NCBI GenBank assembly: GCA_001630475.1
Contig: KV419418.1
Location: 62,001 to 126,000 of the forward strand
Direction of reading: 5' to 3'
Origin: Sistotremastrum niveocremeum HHB9708
Lineage: Eukaryota > Basidiomycota > Agaricomycetes > Sistotremastrales > Sistotremastraceae
Length of the DNA stretch: 64,000 nt
Below are positions 1 through 12,198 of this stretch, in pieces. The position numbers and the translations under genes were made by a program. The notes under the pieces were generated by a model. It saw only the letters and a program-made list of their open reading frames with translations. It was not told the origin of the DNA and searched no databases. The number at the start of each line of letters is the position of its first letter. Position 1 is the stretch's first letter.

Positions 1-2170
1 CAGCCGGAAGAAAACGTTGAGGGAAAGATGGCGGTGAAGCACTAGTGCTCATGGGGCCCATCCCTACACCGCATAGGACAAGTTTCCAAAGTATTCTGGA
101 GCCAGCTAGTCATATGTCTGAGCCACAGCTAAAGATGAACGGTATACACGTTTCGCGGCTTGTTGGCACGAAGCCGGTCGGAGTTCGAATTTATTTCCCG
201 TCCAGACATTCACGAAACGAAACGATACACGGAAAAACGAAATATTTTTAAAGGCCTGTACCACTTTCTAACAGCGCATTAAAGACAGAGTCAGGTCCCA
301 ATATAATACCTCATCGGCTATGCCCCTTTTCTTGCGCAGGTTTCTATCGCAACTATTATCGAAGAATCGACGAAAGACTTCGATCGAATGCAGAAACTTG
401 TATTAACATGAGCATTGAACGATGTACGTTCCAACAAAGGACCACTGACATAGTTACGATGGGCCTTCTCAATATATGACTCCTATCATAGAGTCTCTGT
501 ATCCAGTGCTCACAGAAGTATCCGATCGTCTCACAGGACACCGATGCCTACGATCACTCATACCGCCCATGAATACTAGATTCCCATCTAGTGAAAAATC
601 ATCGCCACTATCCGAAGATGATAACACTCACTAATAGAATGAACGCCGTGTCCCCTTCTGTGCAGTGCAACAACCCAAGTTGGGACCAAAGCCTCGTTGT
701 AGCCTCGAGGTAGCGCACCATATATATCCTCCCGCACTGACACAATACCCGATGAAGAGGAGAAGGCTTCATGAGCTGAATATGATACCGCAGCTAGTAC
801 AAGACTCGTCCTGGGAGATTCGGGACCCGGCTTCTATACAGTCATTATGGGAATCGGGTTCGGTATTGGACGCCCAATCAGCGCAACATCCAGCGGCAAA
901 TGTAGACGAAACGCGCAGTCTATCGAGCCATTGACGCAGCGCAAGCCAGTAAGGCAGTCTGTTTCGGAGAAACGAGGAGAGAACTGAATTAGCGAAGTTT
1001 GGCAGTCGACAGAAGTAATTACGCAGTCGTTGCGAGGGTCGAATAAACCACGCATGCGTGTCGATGTGGAAATCCGCTGACAGTGGTAACACAAGCTTGA
1101 TCCAATGAAGGGCTGTACCAGAAGACACGATAGTAAAGAGCCATATTTGAGCCATTGGCATGCGTCACGGCGTCCAGTGCACTTCCACGTGATTATTGCT
1201 CGGACGACGATGGGCTGCGATACTTCCCGTCCGGAGAGAGCACAAAGGGATAAAGTTGCAAGAGAACGGCTCTCGTCAACTTAGCCGGCCGACCAACGGT
1301 GCGAGAATTGATTCAGTTGAGCCTAGCCGATAAGGAAATCACGTTCCGACTCGGATATCAGGTACACGATGTAGTCGTGGAAGTTTTAGTCTCCTCTGCT
1401 GCTTCCCGTATCATGACTGCTCAGCGCTCAGTGAACGAACGAAAAGTTTGACCAGAACAACATGGATTGACGACGCAGGCCGGTCGCCGGATTTTCGACC
1501 GTGACGCAACCGCGGTGCCGATGGTGGTTGAAAGCCAGCGCTTATACATTGTTTGTATTTATTTGCACAACCTGTTGATTGCCTTCTTTCCGACTCACCG
1601 CGTCAGCTTCGAACCTGTGATGGAATCACGCTGAAGCTCTCAAATCGGCGGAGAAGCTAGCAGTTACCTGTAGTGTTCTGATTTCACCCCACTGCAAACG
1701 CTCTCCCATCCATTCTGCGGAATTCACAATCCCCGTTGGTCGCCGGGCATCAGCTATCATCTTCGCTGCTCTCGAAGTGTATGACAGCCATCACTAAACT
1801 CGAAACGGATGCAGGAGATTCGAGAGCGCCAGTCAACCTGCGGGTATTTGGTATTCCATGGACCTGATATTTTCTGGCAAACTTGCTCGTGAAGCTCGTG
1901 CTGTCGTAGTTCGTTCACGGCCAGCAGACAGGGAAATTGGCAGGAAGACGTCTGTGCCTCAGCTGTGCCTCATATGTCTCAATCAGCGCGATGTCATGCA
2001 ACTCCGAACCGGTACCTGCGCCTGATGACCGTTGGTTCCCGAATGTACCTGGTTATTCTTCGCTGCCCTAGCCTGAGCCTACGCAATTCCTGCTACTCAA
2101 CATCTGCCGGCCACTATTTATATAGCTGTCTTATCTGTCATCAAGATCAGACTGCCACTTCACTATCCCC
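1..2170. other. No supported gene
   Basis: I find no convincing exon chain in this stretch. The open frames are short, sit on both strands and lack recognisable motifs. The last few hundred bases are presumably the upstream region of the hydrolase gene that starts at 2171. No repeat or RNA gene was recognised. Confidence 0.5.
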
Positions 2171-3574
2171 ATGTCTAGGTTCTCCCATTACACTGAAGGC
2201 GACGAAGAATGGGAGGCAATCTCCAGGGCCTCCTGTCAGATGCTCGACGCAAAAGAACAGACTCTAGACGTGGATTCTTTGAGAACTCTAGTCGATCATG
2301 TGACTGTCCAGCTTCGTGATAAAGCAATCCCTTCAGGTATCGGTCTTCTTTATTTTCGACATCACAATACGAGTGATTAAATCCTGCCCAGACTTATCGA
2401 TTCTGGTAACGGATCACATCATCCCGGTAAAGGGAGGACGCATCACAGTTAGATGTTATACACCACCAAGTTCATCCTCAAATGAGCTTCTTCCGCTCAT
2501 GATATGGATCCATGGCAAGGGCTTGACCGTCTGATAATCAGGATCATACTAAAGCTTGCGTATAGGGGGTGGCTTCTTCCTCGGAAATTTGGAAATCGAT
2601 GACCACTTCTGCCGTCAATTGGCTATCCACGCGAACATCTCAATTCTGGCGATTGCTTATCGCTTGGCTCCCGAAAACGCTTTCCCCACGCAACTCGAGG
2701 ATTGCCTCTCCGCCATCCGATGGGTAACTAACATTACCTTTCACGTTGTATATATATTCTTGATAATGCCAGGGCGTCCAAAACGCACGCAAGCTGAACA
2801 GCGATGTCAGGAAGGGATTCATCATTGGAGGTTACGCTACGGGTAAGCATTAATCGGTCCCAACCAACAATTTTGGGGAGCGAACCAGCGGCGCTACATT
2901 ATTTTCTAGGGGCAAATCTTGCTGCATCAATCTCCCATATCACCCGAGATGACTCAACTTTTAAAATCAAATTCACGGGCCAGTTTTTGCAGTTACCCAT
3001 GTTGTGTCACGTCGACGCTCATCCCAACAAGTAAGTCTCTATACTGATGGCAATGGCAAACTTCGTTCTGAACATCTTCAGATTGGGTTCAGAGTTCAAC
3101 TCGATGTTTGAACTCGATCAATATAATACCCCGCTACATGGACGGCAAGCGTTTCGGAAGATGTGGGGTAAAAAAAAATTCTTTCAATGATATTTCATCG
3201 AAGTTGACCGTTCGATTTAGAGATGTATGGTGCACCCGACCCCGAGGACCCAAAAGTGTCGCCGCTTTGCACGAAGTCTTACAAAAATCTCCCCGCATCC
3301 TATATTCAAATCGCTGGTCAAGATCCTCTCCGTGACGAGGGGCTCCTATATTCCGAAGCGTTGACAGACAACAGTGTTTCCGTCAAGGTTGATGTGTGAG
3401 CGTATTGCCACTTAATCTCACTATCGTGTCGATGATTTTTCTAGATATCCTGGATGTCCCCACGGATTTGCGGCATCACACCCCGAGACTACAGCCTCCA
3501 AGAAGTATAAAGCTGACGCTGTTGTTGGTCTCAAATGGCTCGTGCGCGGAGATCACACCTGGCGAGTGGTCTAA
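2171..3574 (+). CDS. Alpha/beta hydrolase (HSL/GDXG family), nucleophile Ser replaced by Ala
   Basis: Eight exons (2171-2336, 2392-2514, 2566-2723, 2773-2842, 2910-3030, 3082-3167, 3221-3395, 3445-3574) give 342 residues, a usual length for fungal alpha/beta-hydrolase-3 esterases. The HGGGF oxyanion-hole motif is seen at about residues 114-118, followed by YRLAPE. The acid/base part is present: GQDPLRDEG (Asp276) and CPHGF (His306). The nucleophile elbow, normally GxSAG in this family, reads GGYATGANLAA, so the serine position is Ala171. The fold looks complete and all splice joins keep frame, so this reads as an expressed but probably catalytically dead hydrolase. An alternative is a very recent pseudogene. 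The start was chosen as the first ATG that leads into the conserved frame. One intron uses a GC donor. The substrate of the ancestral enzyme cannot be told from the sequence. Confidence 0.85.
2515..2565 (+). other. GC-AG intron
   Basis: The exon reading WIHG ends at 2514 and is followed by GCAAGG. The acceptor TATAG ends at 2565. Using this GC donor rebuilds the HGGGF motif exactly; no GT donor nearby does so. The donor GCAAG is the usual form of the rare GC-AG class. Confidence 0.8.
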
Positions 3575-3788
3575 CTAAAGCCTTGGCCTTCGCTTTAATG
3601 TTTGCTCCGAGCCTCCCAGTTTGTATGCGACAAGGCAGTGGTTTAACTCTTATTGTAATTATATACACTGCCATTGCTAGAGTACATACGACGCGATGAA
3701 AGGGCTTCTGCCTGCTTATGTCATCTCGGGCATCGGCCCCCTGATGCCCGGTGTGTTGATAACGCGAGCTGCAGAGAACGGAAAAGTA

Positions 3789-5914
3789 TTAAAAGAACGA
3801 GGGCAGACTAAAGAAAGTATCTCGAATCTTTCCCCAATCGAATAGTGAGGTTTCGACCGGGAGATCTTGAAGAGAAGCGGTAGGGATTTGGTAAATTGAA
3901 AATTCTGAGTTGGATGTGTGCTCGGCCGCCGAGATTGGCAACGTAGCGGCTGTTTTGAGTCGAGGACTGGAAGGGGCAGTGACTGGGTTGACGGAGTCAC
4001 TCCTAGAGATCGCCATGCCTCTAGCATAATCCTCCATAGTGTTTACCAGAGCTGCAATTGTCGACCCCTCGTCGATAAGTCTTTTCAGTCTTGGACGATC
4101 AAGTCTTCGGCCCTGACGAGAGACCATTTCATCAAAAAAATCTTGCTTGGGGATGGAAACAGATACTCACATTTTCCTTCTGGCCCCGCATTCGATTAGT
4201 ACCAAATTTGATATCGTTTCCGATGAGCCTTATTTCGTACGCCACTGTATTCCACGTGATTTCGAAAAACTGCAAAGCATCAACAATGTTCTGGACTTGA
4301 GTTCGCGCTAGACTCTCCAAGTCGTCCTGTTCTTGTCGGACAGCTGTCTCCAAGGCATCGTAAAGTTCTTCGATATCTTGCGCCTTCGCGGTGTTCTGTT
4401 CTTCAATAAGAATTTGGCGCTCTTGCAAGTCTAGAAGTAAGTGAGCGGAAAAAAAACCCCCTACAGGATCTCTCTTACAGCTGAGTCGTTTAAGGTTAGG
4501 GGTGCGAACATTCTTGGAGGATATCAGGAAACAACATCAAGCAATGATCCGCGACTCACGTTGAAGGTCGTTCCCCGCACATCGTAAGCTCTAAGGAATC
4601 TACTTCGTCTGGTAACTTTCTGACTCAATGATAACAGCTGTTGAAGATCGAGCATTAGGACCTTAGGTGCTAGTACAGTTTCACAAATCATGACGAACAA
4701 TATTTTGGAGGCTGACAAAGAACCGGTTCAGTCTCGAGAGATGATTCGTGATAAGTAGTAAATACCTTCCGATCTGAGAGTTGAGTTGAAGTACTTGTTT
4801 CTTTCTGTTTTCGATCATACTCCAATCTGCCTGTCTCCGACGATTGAGCTGGGCCAGATATTCGCGCCCAAAGGCATTCATCTTCACTTGGAAACCTTGC
4901 ACGTCAACCATCAATTCATGGAATTCATCGGCTATTTCTCCCGCATTTCGAGAGCATCCATCGACGAACTGCAGATCAAGAGATAGGTTCAACAGTTTCT
5001 TGTGAAGATATGATATGGCGTGCAAATAACCTACATTAATGACATCTTCCGCGTCGTTGAGAGCTTGCTCAATATTTTCGTCCTGGGTCTGAACTAGAGA
5101 TGCTAGGGTCTTGGCGCGTATTTCTTGTTGTAGGGCTATTAGATAGTCGTGAAGAGAAACCTTGCAAACTAAGCTCACCTTTCATACCCCATGCGATATT
5201 GGTAGCCCTTTCTCGAGATTGAGCTAAGAGAGAGTAGTACCTCTGATAACAAATGCAGGATATCAGCATCTAAGGAAGTTCTCTGATGAATGAGGAAAAA
5301 TCAGATCGAACCTTTCTCAGGACGTTCCAAGGTTCCGCGAACGATTCGTCGTGCCTAGACCGGTCTATCAAGCGGATCTCATTATAAACTTCGTCGAAGC
5401 TCTTCGAGGCTCGAACTGCATTTTGCGTGGCTTCGGAACATTTTTCCAAAACATCCTCGGAAATCAATGTAGCAATGCTAGTGACAGGCTGAGGATCCTG
5501 ATGTATATGTTGGGTCGTCTCAATTTGCAGTGGAGATTCGATCGAGCGCGATGACGCCCTTCCAGTGTTATTGAACGAAATAGACGCTGGGGTAGGCTTT
5601 TCTGGTGCCATCTGGCTGGATAACATCTCCATCGGTCCTGCAGTCACTACAGATTGGCCGAATAAATTCCAAAAGGCTTCAATAATGGAGGACAGATTGT
5701 GACGCAGAGAGATGGTGAAGAAGATGGATGTTGGGATCGACTCTGTAGATGGGCGTTCAAACGAAACGATCAAAGCTAACGGTATGAACACGACCTTTAC
5801 ACGTTGTCCGGACTTGCTCGGCTCCGTGACTGCGTATGATAACAGTATGGGCTCACCGATGAAATGAAGCTCCCTAGACTCAGTCAACATTCTAAAGTAC
5901 ACGGCGATGGACAC
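3789..5914 (-). CDS. Unrecognised coiled-coil protein, multi-exon
   Basis: Several consecutive minus-strand exons have coding character and consistent splice sites. The upstream exon (about 5914-5320) is an N-terminal region of unknown fold, ending in AEPWNVLRK before a GT donor. The next short exon reads YYSLLAQSRERATNIAWGMK. Then comes a long charged helical exon (about 5128-4753) with LQQEIRAKTLASLVQ, HKKLLNLSLDLQF and similar heptad-like stretches. Later exons (about 4428-4180 and 4103-3789) contain another helix (DIEELYDALETAVRQEQDDLE) and a Ser-rich tail ending LPSFF. Two joins, near 4740 and 4440, could not be made to keep frame with consensus sites, so the model is either wrong there or the gene is damaged. 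The true first exon may lie upstream of 5914, since the listed start is not an ATG. I do not recognise the family. Confidence 0.5.
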
Positions 5915-6517
5915 ATACGACGGCGCTGCTGTACCTAATTTTAAGGCAGTTAAGCCTTTGATGACCAGCTAAGGAACTTCAAGCTGCCAGCACTGCCACT
6001 GATGGGTCGGAGTCGGACGCGAGCATACTCGTGTGCGTGAGATCATGAACATAAGTTGAGAGCATGGTTTGATAGCCTTGACCGAAGTCTACGAAATCCG
6101 TGAATTTTAATATTGCGAATTGAGCAACACGGACTTACCAACAACGCGAGATCTAGATCTGCCTTGGAACGTGGCTGACTCGTGGTTCGTTCGAACTCCG
6201 ACGGGTCCCGACGAGGACGTCGATCACAACATCCACAGGGAGTCTGAGGGAGACGAAGCTTGATGAGATACATTGTAGAGCACAACGAGAAGCACTTCAA
6301 ACTTCTTCTACCGTGCCTTCTCATGATTTTTATTGTCGTCATCACTGCCAATCCATCCGTCAGGCCTCTCGACGATACGATACGGGCCATACGGCGTCAA
6401 TATTCATATATTTATGCAGTCAACGATGGCCGACTGGGACGACTATCTCTCCTCGTGTCATCTACATACACCATTATAAGACCACAAGATGATCCGACCA
6501 TCTCCTTTCACAATCTC
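5915..6517. other. Intergenic, nothing supported
   Basis: This lies between the coiled-coil gene and the 3' end of the carboxypeptidase gene. It may hold the missing first exon of the coiled-coil gene on the minus strand, but I could not fix a splice join. No repeat or RNA gene was seen. Confidence 0.35.
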
Positions 6518-8848
6518 TCAGAAGCCAACGTCGAGTCCTACCACCATGGAAAGCGCAAATCCCATAAGCATGATAACGGCCCATGTCACCATAGGCGTAT
6601 TTGGTGCCAAACTGAACCCTCTCGACAACTTGTTACCATTGATGATATAAGTGAAAAACTGAAGCGCTGCTTCTCCAGGGGGAAGATCTTGCCATCCATA
6701 GGCCGGAACCTATCACCACAAATCAAATCGACGCTTGACCACTCGGAGAGAAATGTACTGTACCTGATGACCGGCCCCGTATACCCTAAGATAACCGAAA
6801 GTTCCGAGCTGTTTGAACTGTCCTGCTTTGACACCCGACACGACGAAATCCGACCATTTAAGTTTGTTGTACTTTGAAGTGTATTTTGTCTTCAGATTAG
6901 AGACCTACGTTCGCGCCCGATTTAGTAGGAGTCGGAGGAGGACAAGATTAATGGTACCATGGCTTCCACGCCTACATAATTGAGAATGAAATCCTACGAC
7001 ACCGTTAATACGAGCATACACATCTACGTCACGAGAATGTCACCGCATCTCCATCGTATATCAACACTCGCACTTGCTATAATAGTTCAACAATCGCGCT
7101 TAATGGTACGAAAATACCTGGAGAACCGCACAGCTCACCGAACTGTCTAGAATGACACTTTCCAGATCCGGCGCATTATTCAACATCCAATCTCCCGACA
7201 TCATAAACGCTTGATTTACTGTCGTACTCAGAGATGTGAACATCGATTCAGCCCCAATCTTCGTCCTATCGCACAACCCAAAATGGATGAGTAAAAGCGC
7301 CAACGAGAGAACGAAAACCCACATGAGATCCGGCTGCTTCAGGAAATTATCGATAGGCGGTGGGAACTGAAACTGACTCTCATAAAGTGTCCTAATATCA
7401 TAGGGATTCAATCTCCCATTCAACCCGGAGTACAAATCGCTCATGTAGGTGTTACAGAAATTCTGAGCCTCAGAACAAGTAGCCTGATTCTCAGTTTTAT
7501 AGCATGCTTGGATTTGAGCCATACATCCGTTCACTTCGTCAAATAAGGTGTTCGCGGTCGATATTTGGGTAGAGGTGGCTGTTTCGATGTTGTATGGATT
7601 TGAGGTGGCATATGTGAGATAGCCAGGGTATTGAATCAGAGGATCCTGGAACATGCGGGTGAATATTTGTATCTGGTGTAGAGCTTTGAAGAAAGAGCGA
7701 ACCGTAAGACCGTTGCCTATTCCAAGAGTCTTGAGATTAATATGAATACCCTCTATCTTTTTCTTCTTGATTGCGGCGTTCTGAGAGAGAAAGAACCTAA
7801 GAATGATCACGATAGTTTCATCAGCGAGCTTCGCGATGTCGGCAAAATTCTATACGCGGCAAATGCAGGCCCATAATGTCCTCCATATCTGCATAGGGAC
7901 TGGTTATGAAACGTGCATCGATGATGAGTGACAGGACCCACGATTCCGTCCATATTCCAAATTCGTTGTGCTGCAAATGACTAAACGCCGGATCCGCAAG
8001 GAAAATTTGAAGCATTTGCCAGACGAGTTGAGCAGCCTCCTTAGCACCGGTGGCGGTATTAGTTCCGTGAGAAAATCCAACAGTGACTACGAAAATGGTT
8101 ATCGTGCCAGAACCGGGTGAATGTTTTACTGACTGGGCTGGTCGATATATAACCTTCATTTGAGAATGAAACAATGAGCACAACATCTAAAATTGCAGAA
8201 TAAAACTTACATATTAGCCACATTATTCCAAGAGTACGGATTCAAGACAACGGTGGTGCTGTCCAAGCTGATCTTGCATGGCTTGGGAACTATGAGCTGC
8301 CTATTCCATCGTGGAAGAATGTCGCTCACCCCGTTCTCTTGAAACAGACCCAACATAGATGAAGACCCTGGCTACATCCAGGTCAATACTCCTCGACCTC
8401 AGAGCCGCAAAAATGTGAGCTACTCCTCCATTCAACCAGATAACCAAAGGCGCCTTATCCGCATTCTGTCGAGCAGCGAAGAACCAGAACCTATCTCCAG
8501 TTAGAAGGCACTAGTGAAACACGATGCCATCTCAGAGCGACGTACCACATGCTTTCAGTCGAGCTCAAATCGGCGTATCCAGAAGCCTGAAATACTCCTC
8601 GTGTTGTCTCTATACCGCTCAACATGAATCGTCACTAGAGCACCAAGGACAATGAACGTACCACAGAAACCAGAATTTTGAACGTATCTCAACGTTCCAG
8701 GCACTGGTATCCCTAAAGGCCTAGGGTGAACACCGCCCAATATCCCATTAACGATCGGGATTTGAGAACCCGAGACTCTCAGAGGAAACACGACGAGAAC
8801 GCCCAGAAAAAGATTGAGAACAAAAGGTATATCCCTCCACAAATTCAT
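6518..8848 (-). CDS. Serine carboxypeptidase, peptidase family S10, triad intact
   Basis: The multi-exon gene begins [16 protein letters not shown], a signal peptide. In order it shows [40 protein letters not shown] (the family's WxNGGPGxSS block), [29 protein letters not shown] (nucleophile Ser, its codon split by an intron near 7946), [35 protein letters not shown] (catalytic Asp block) and [11 protein letters not shown] (catalytic His). It ends with a hydrophobic stretch ([17 protein letters not shown]) just before the stop, suggesting a membrane or GPI-type anchor. S10 enzymes remove C-terminal residues from peptides in the vacuole or outside the cell; here the surface or secretory pathway is inferred. 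It is divergently paired with the copy at 9978-12198, its closest relative in the window. Exon borders follow conserved joins shared with the other two copies. Confidence 0.88.
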
Positions 8849-9050
8849 GATGGTGGGTTGAGACACACGTTGGAAGACATCCAGCTGAGTAGGCCCATTT
8901 CGAGGACCAAGGGGTCATTTCATGGATGATAGGGGCGAGTCGAGGCCGCTTGCTTGGCGGTCGTGTTGAGGACTGCAACCGAGCCGAGCGGGATCAAAGT
9001 CAGCCGATCGCTCCTGTTTATTGGCTCCGGCTTTTGAAGAAGCTGGATTC

Positions 9051-9575
9051 TAGGGCTGGGTAAAAATCGTTAGTGTAAATTTACATTGTAAATTTACATC
9101 ACGTAAAAAACGTTATAAACGCCGAGGCCTCAGAATCGCATGTAAAATATGGGTAAAATATCCCAATTTCTCAGGTACACTACCAGCTCTATCCGAAGAC
9201 TTCGTGGACAACAAGCACAACGTTAGTACCTCCCTGATGCTTTTGGTCCGCTTCCGGCCTATCTTAGGCGGATCGGCAACCAAAGAGGGAAGTGGTACCT
9301 GAGAACTCGGCGATAGCGGGGACATATCCGAGACTACATCCGACCCGAATGCCGATCCGTCATCTAGCTTTTCCCAACTTCAACTTCTTGAGTGCATGTG
9401 CCGTCGTCCCTCATCTTGTTTCATAGATTGTGGGCGTGTAAAATATACAACTGGGTCCATAGGTATATTTTACACGTTATTTACACGTTATTTACAGGCC
9501 ATTTGTATTTTACTTGGAGGGGCAAAACAAACTTACATAAAATACAAGGCCGGAATTGAATTTTACCCAGCCCTA
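9051..9575. mobile_element. hAT-like MITE, 525 bp
   Basis: A perfect 15-bp terminal inverted repeat is present: TAGGGCTGGGTAAAA at 9051-9065 and its complement at 9561-9575. An 8-bp direct repeat, CTGGATTC, flanks both sides (9043-9050 and 9576-9583). The 8-bp duplication and TAGGG ends fit the hAT superfamily. The inside is AT-rich with small inverted repeats (GTAAATTTAC type, 9077-9100) and no transposase, so it is non-autonomous. Both target repeats are identical, suggesting a fairly recent insertion. It lies between two divergent carboxypeptidase starts. Confidence 0.9.
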
Positions 9576-9977
9576 CTGGATTCCGGTTTACGATCGATCA
9601 ATCGAGATCTACCGGTTTGAGCTTCGAATTTTAGAACATATTACGTTTTTTGATGCAGCTCTGAAATTTTGAAGTCAAACAATAGTAAGGGTGAGTAAAA
9701 TCTTTGTGTTAAAGATTATTATTCATGAAATATTTCATCTTTCCCTGCTCGAGACGGGGGAGCTCCAATAGAGTCCGGTGAGTCACTGAATGTAGGTCCA
9801 GACCCTTTCGGTATCGGTTACGGCAACTCACTTTCATCAAGAAACTCCGCTCAAAATCAAGGCAGTGCATCCCTGAAAGACCTGAACGTTGCCTGAATCT
9901 GAGCGAATGTCGCGACGCCCACTGACTCAAACCTAAATTACTCCCATGCTCTCCGCGCGCTCTCATCCACTGCCGTT

Positions 9978-12198
9978 ATGATCTCTAGTCTGCTGAGCCG
10001 GTCGCTTCTCTTGGTCCTCTGCTGTGCTTTACGAAACCGACTGATAAGAACTCTTATTGGAGTCCAGGCAACACAACTGGGAACCCCGACGCCCGGAACG
10101 CTGCGCTATGTACGAAACTCTGGAGTTTGTGGTTCGTTGAGTCCCGCGTGTTCTCATACAAAGAAGGCTCAGAAATTTCTTAGAAACTACGCCTCAGGTC
10201 TTTCAAGCCTCTGGATACGCGGATCTCACGGCGACGGATAGCATGTGGTGCGACTACAGACGGCCGAACCGAAGAGAAATTGAGGAACTCGTTCCAGGTT
10301 TTGGTTCTTTGCTGCTCGAACGAATTCGACGAATGTGCCGCTGGTGATTTGGCTCAATGGAGGGGTACGTGTTACTTATCGTCGACTCATTCGGAAGCCT
10401 TGAATAATTCTGCTTTGAAGCCTGGAACGTCGTCCATGTTGGGATTGTTCCAAGAGAATGGCGTAAGTCCTCTTTCAACAACAGATGTTTCTTCTTAATC
10501 GAACATTCCTTGCCCAGCCATGCCGTATCAGCAGCGATGGCACCTCCCTCAGCCTTAATCCGTACTCGTGGAACTCCGTTGCGAACATGTCTGTAACTCT
10601 GCTTCGAATAAGCTGATGCACTGACTCGAACTAGGCTTTACATTGACCAACCAAGTGCGCTCACCTTCTTATTTCTTTCTGCCGTTTCTGACTTGGGACC
10701 TGCAGTCGGCACGGGTTTTTCTCACGGCGATGAAACCGTAAACGGAGCGAAGCAAGCTGCTAAAAACGTATGGCAAATGCTACAAATATTCCTCAAAGAT
10801 CCTTCATTCTCGTACTTGCAATCGAACGAGTTTGGGATATGGACCGAAGCGTAAGCACCTCTCTACCTTCAAATGAGCAGAGAATAATCCAGACAATAGA
10901 TATGGAGGGCACTACGGTCCTGCGTTTGCAACGTCAGTCTTCTAAGCTCCGCGTCCTGTGACCTTCACTAAGGCGAATTAAAGATACTTTCTCTCCCAAA
11001 ATCAAGCTATCCAGAAGGGTTCGATCCAGGGCATCACTCTCAACCTGAAAACACTCGGCATCGGAAACGGCCTCACGGACCCATTATCTCAATATCCATC
11101 CTATCTTACCTACTCTCAATCAAATCCATACAAGCCGACTGCAACATCTGCTCAAGTCGCCAAATCCTCGACAATGTTCTATCAAAGCGGTGGATGTCAA
11201 GCTCTGATACAGTCGTGCTATAAAGCGGTCGGAATATCAAGTCAATCGTCGGCGTGTTCCAATGCCTGGAGCGTTTGCAATAACCAATACCTTCCTCCTT
11301 TGTCGCAAGGGATTGACCAATACGATATTCGCTCCACTGCAAATATATTCCCACCCGCCATCGATGGTTTCTTAAGAAACTCTACTCTCTTGTAAGTGAC
11401 TTGCTTTCAAATACATACCGTTCTTCCGCTCATATGACACGATTAAGGTCTCAAATTGGAGCCGAGACGAATTTTTCATCCCAATCTGCTACGGTTTTCG
11501 CCGAATTCGAATCCACAGGAGACTGGATGTTGAACTCTGCCCCGGATTTGGCGTCGGTTATAACAAATGGCAATGTCAGTTCCACTGATGATGAATGGCA
11601 CTTGGAAATGCAACCTTATATTATTCATGTAGCACATAAGGGTCCTGATATACGCAGGAGACGCGGTAAGTACTGCGTTTCCACAGACAAATACTCAGGT
11701 TCTGATCTCGATGATTTTCTTCAGGATTTTCTCTTCAACTATATCGGCGTTGAATCCATGGCTAGCGTCATCCTCGTCCCTCTCGCCGACAGTTCTTGAC
11801 TCCGACGTTCCAGGTCGCGAATCTCACCACAAAGATTAATAAGAGTTTCAACAAGACGAAGTTTACGGACTTCTTCGTGGACGGAGTGAAAGCAGGTCAA
11901 GTCAAGCAATCTGCGAACTTGGCATATCTGCGTGTCTATGGAGCTGGAGAAGAGGTATGCATCTTTCTACATGTAATTATCGTTCACAAAGCGTCGCTCA
12001 ATATATGGACAGGTTCCAGCGTATGGATGGCAAAACCTGAAGCCGGGACAAGCTGCCCTTCAGTTCTTCAACTATACTATCAACGACCATTCGTTGTCCA
12101 GAGGCTTCTCGAAGAACGAGATTGGGGTTATGGGAATCTTGATATCGCTAGTTATGGTGATATATTGTTCAATGACTGTCTTCGGCTTCATGTTCTGA
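9978..12198 (+). CDS. S10 carboxypeptidase-like pseudoenzyme (Ser and His of triad lost)
   Basis: The gene starts MISSLLSRSLLLVLCCAL, a signal peptide, and keeps the S10 blocks in order: [70 protein letters not shown], then [58 protein letters not shown] and VYGAGEE/VPAYGW. It ends in a hydrophobic tail (MGILISLVMVIYCSMTVFG). The nucleophile codon, split by the intron 10851-10899, is GC+A, giving Ala where both paralogues have TC+A (Ser). The catalytic His is Glu (GAA at 11949-11951). The Asp block remains. All splice joins I checked keep frame, with no stop. It lacks the intron that both paralogues have after the GNG motif. The likely role is non-catalytic (binding, decoy or regulator) or a young decaying copy. 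Confidence 0.85.
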
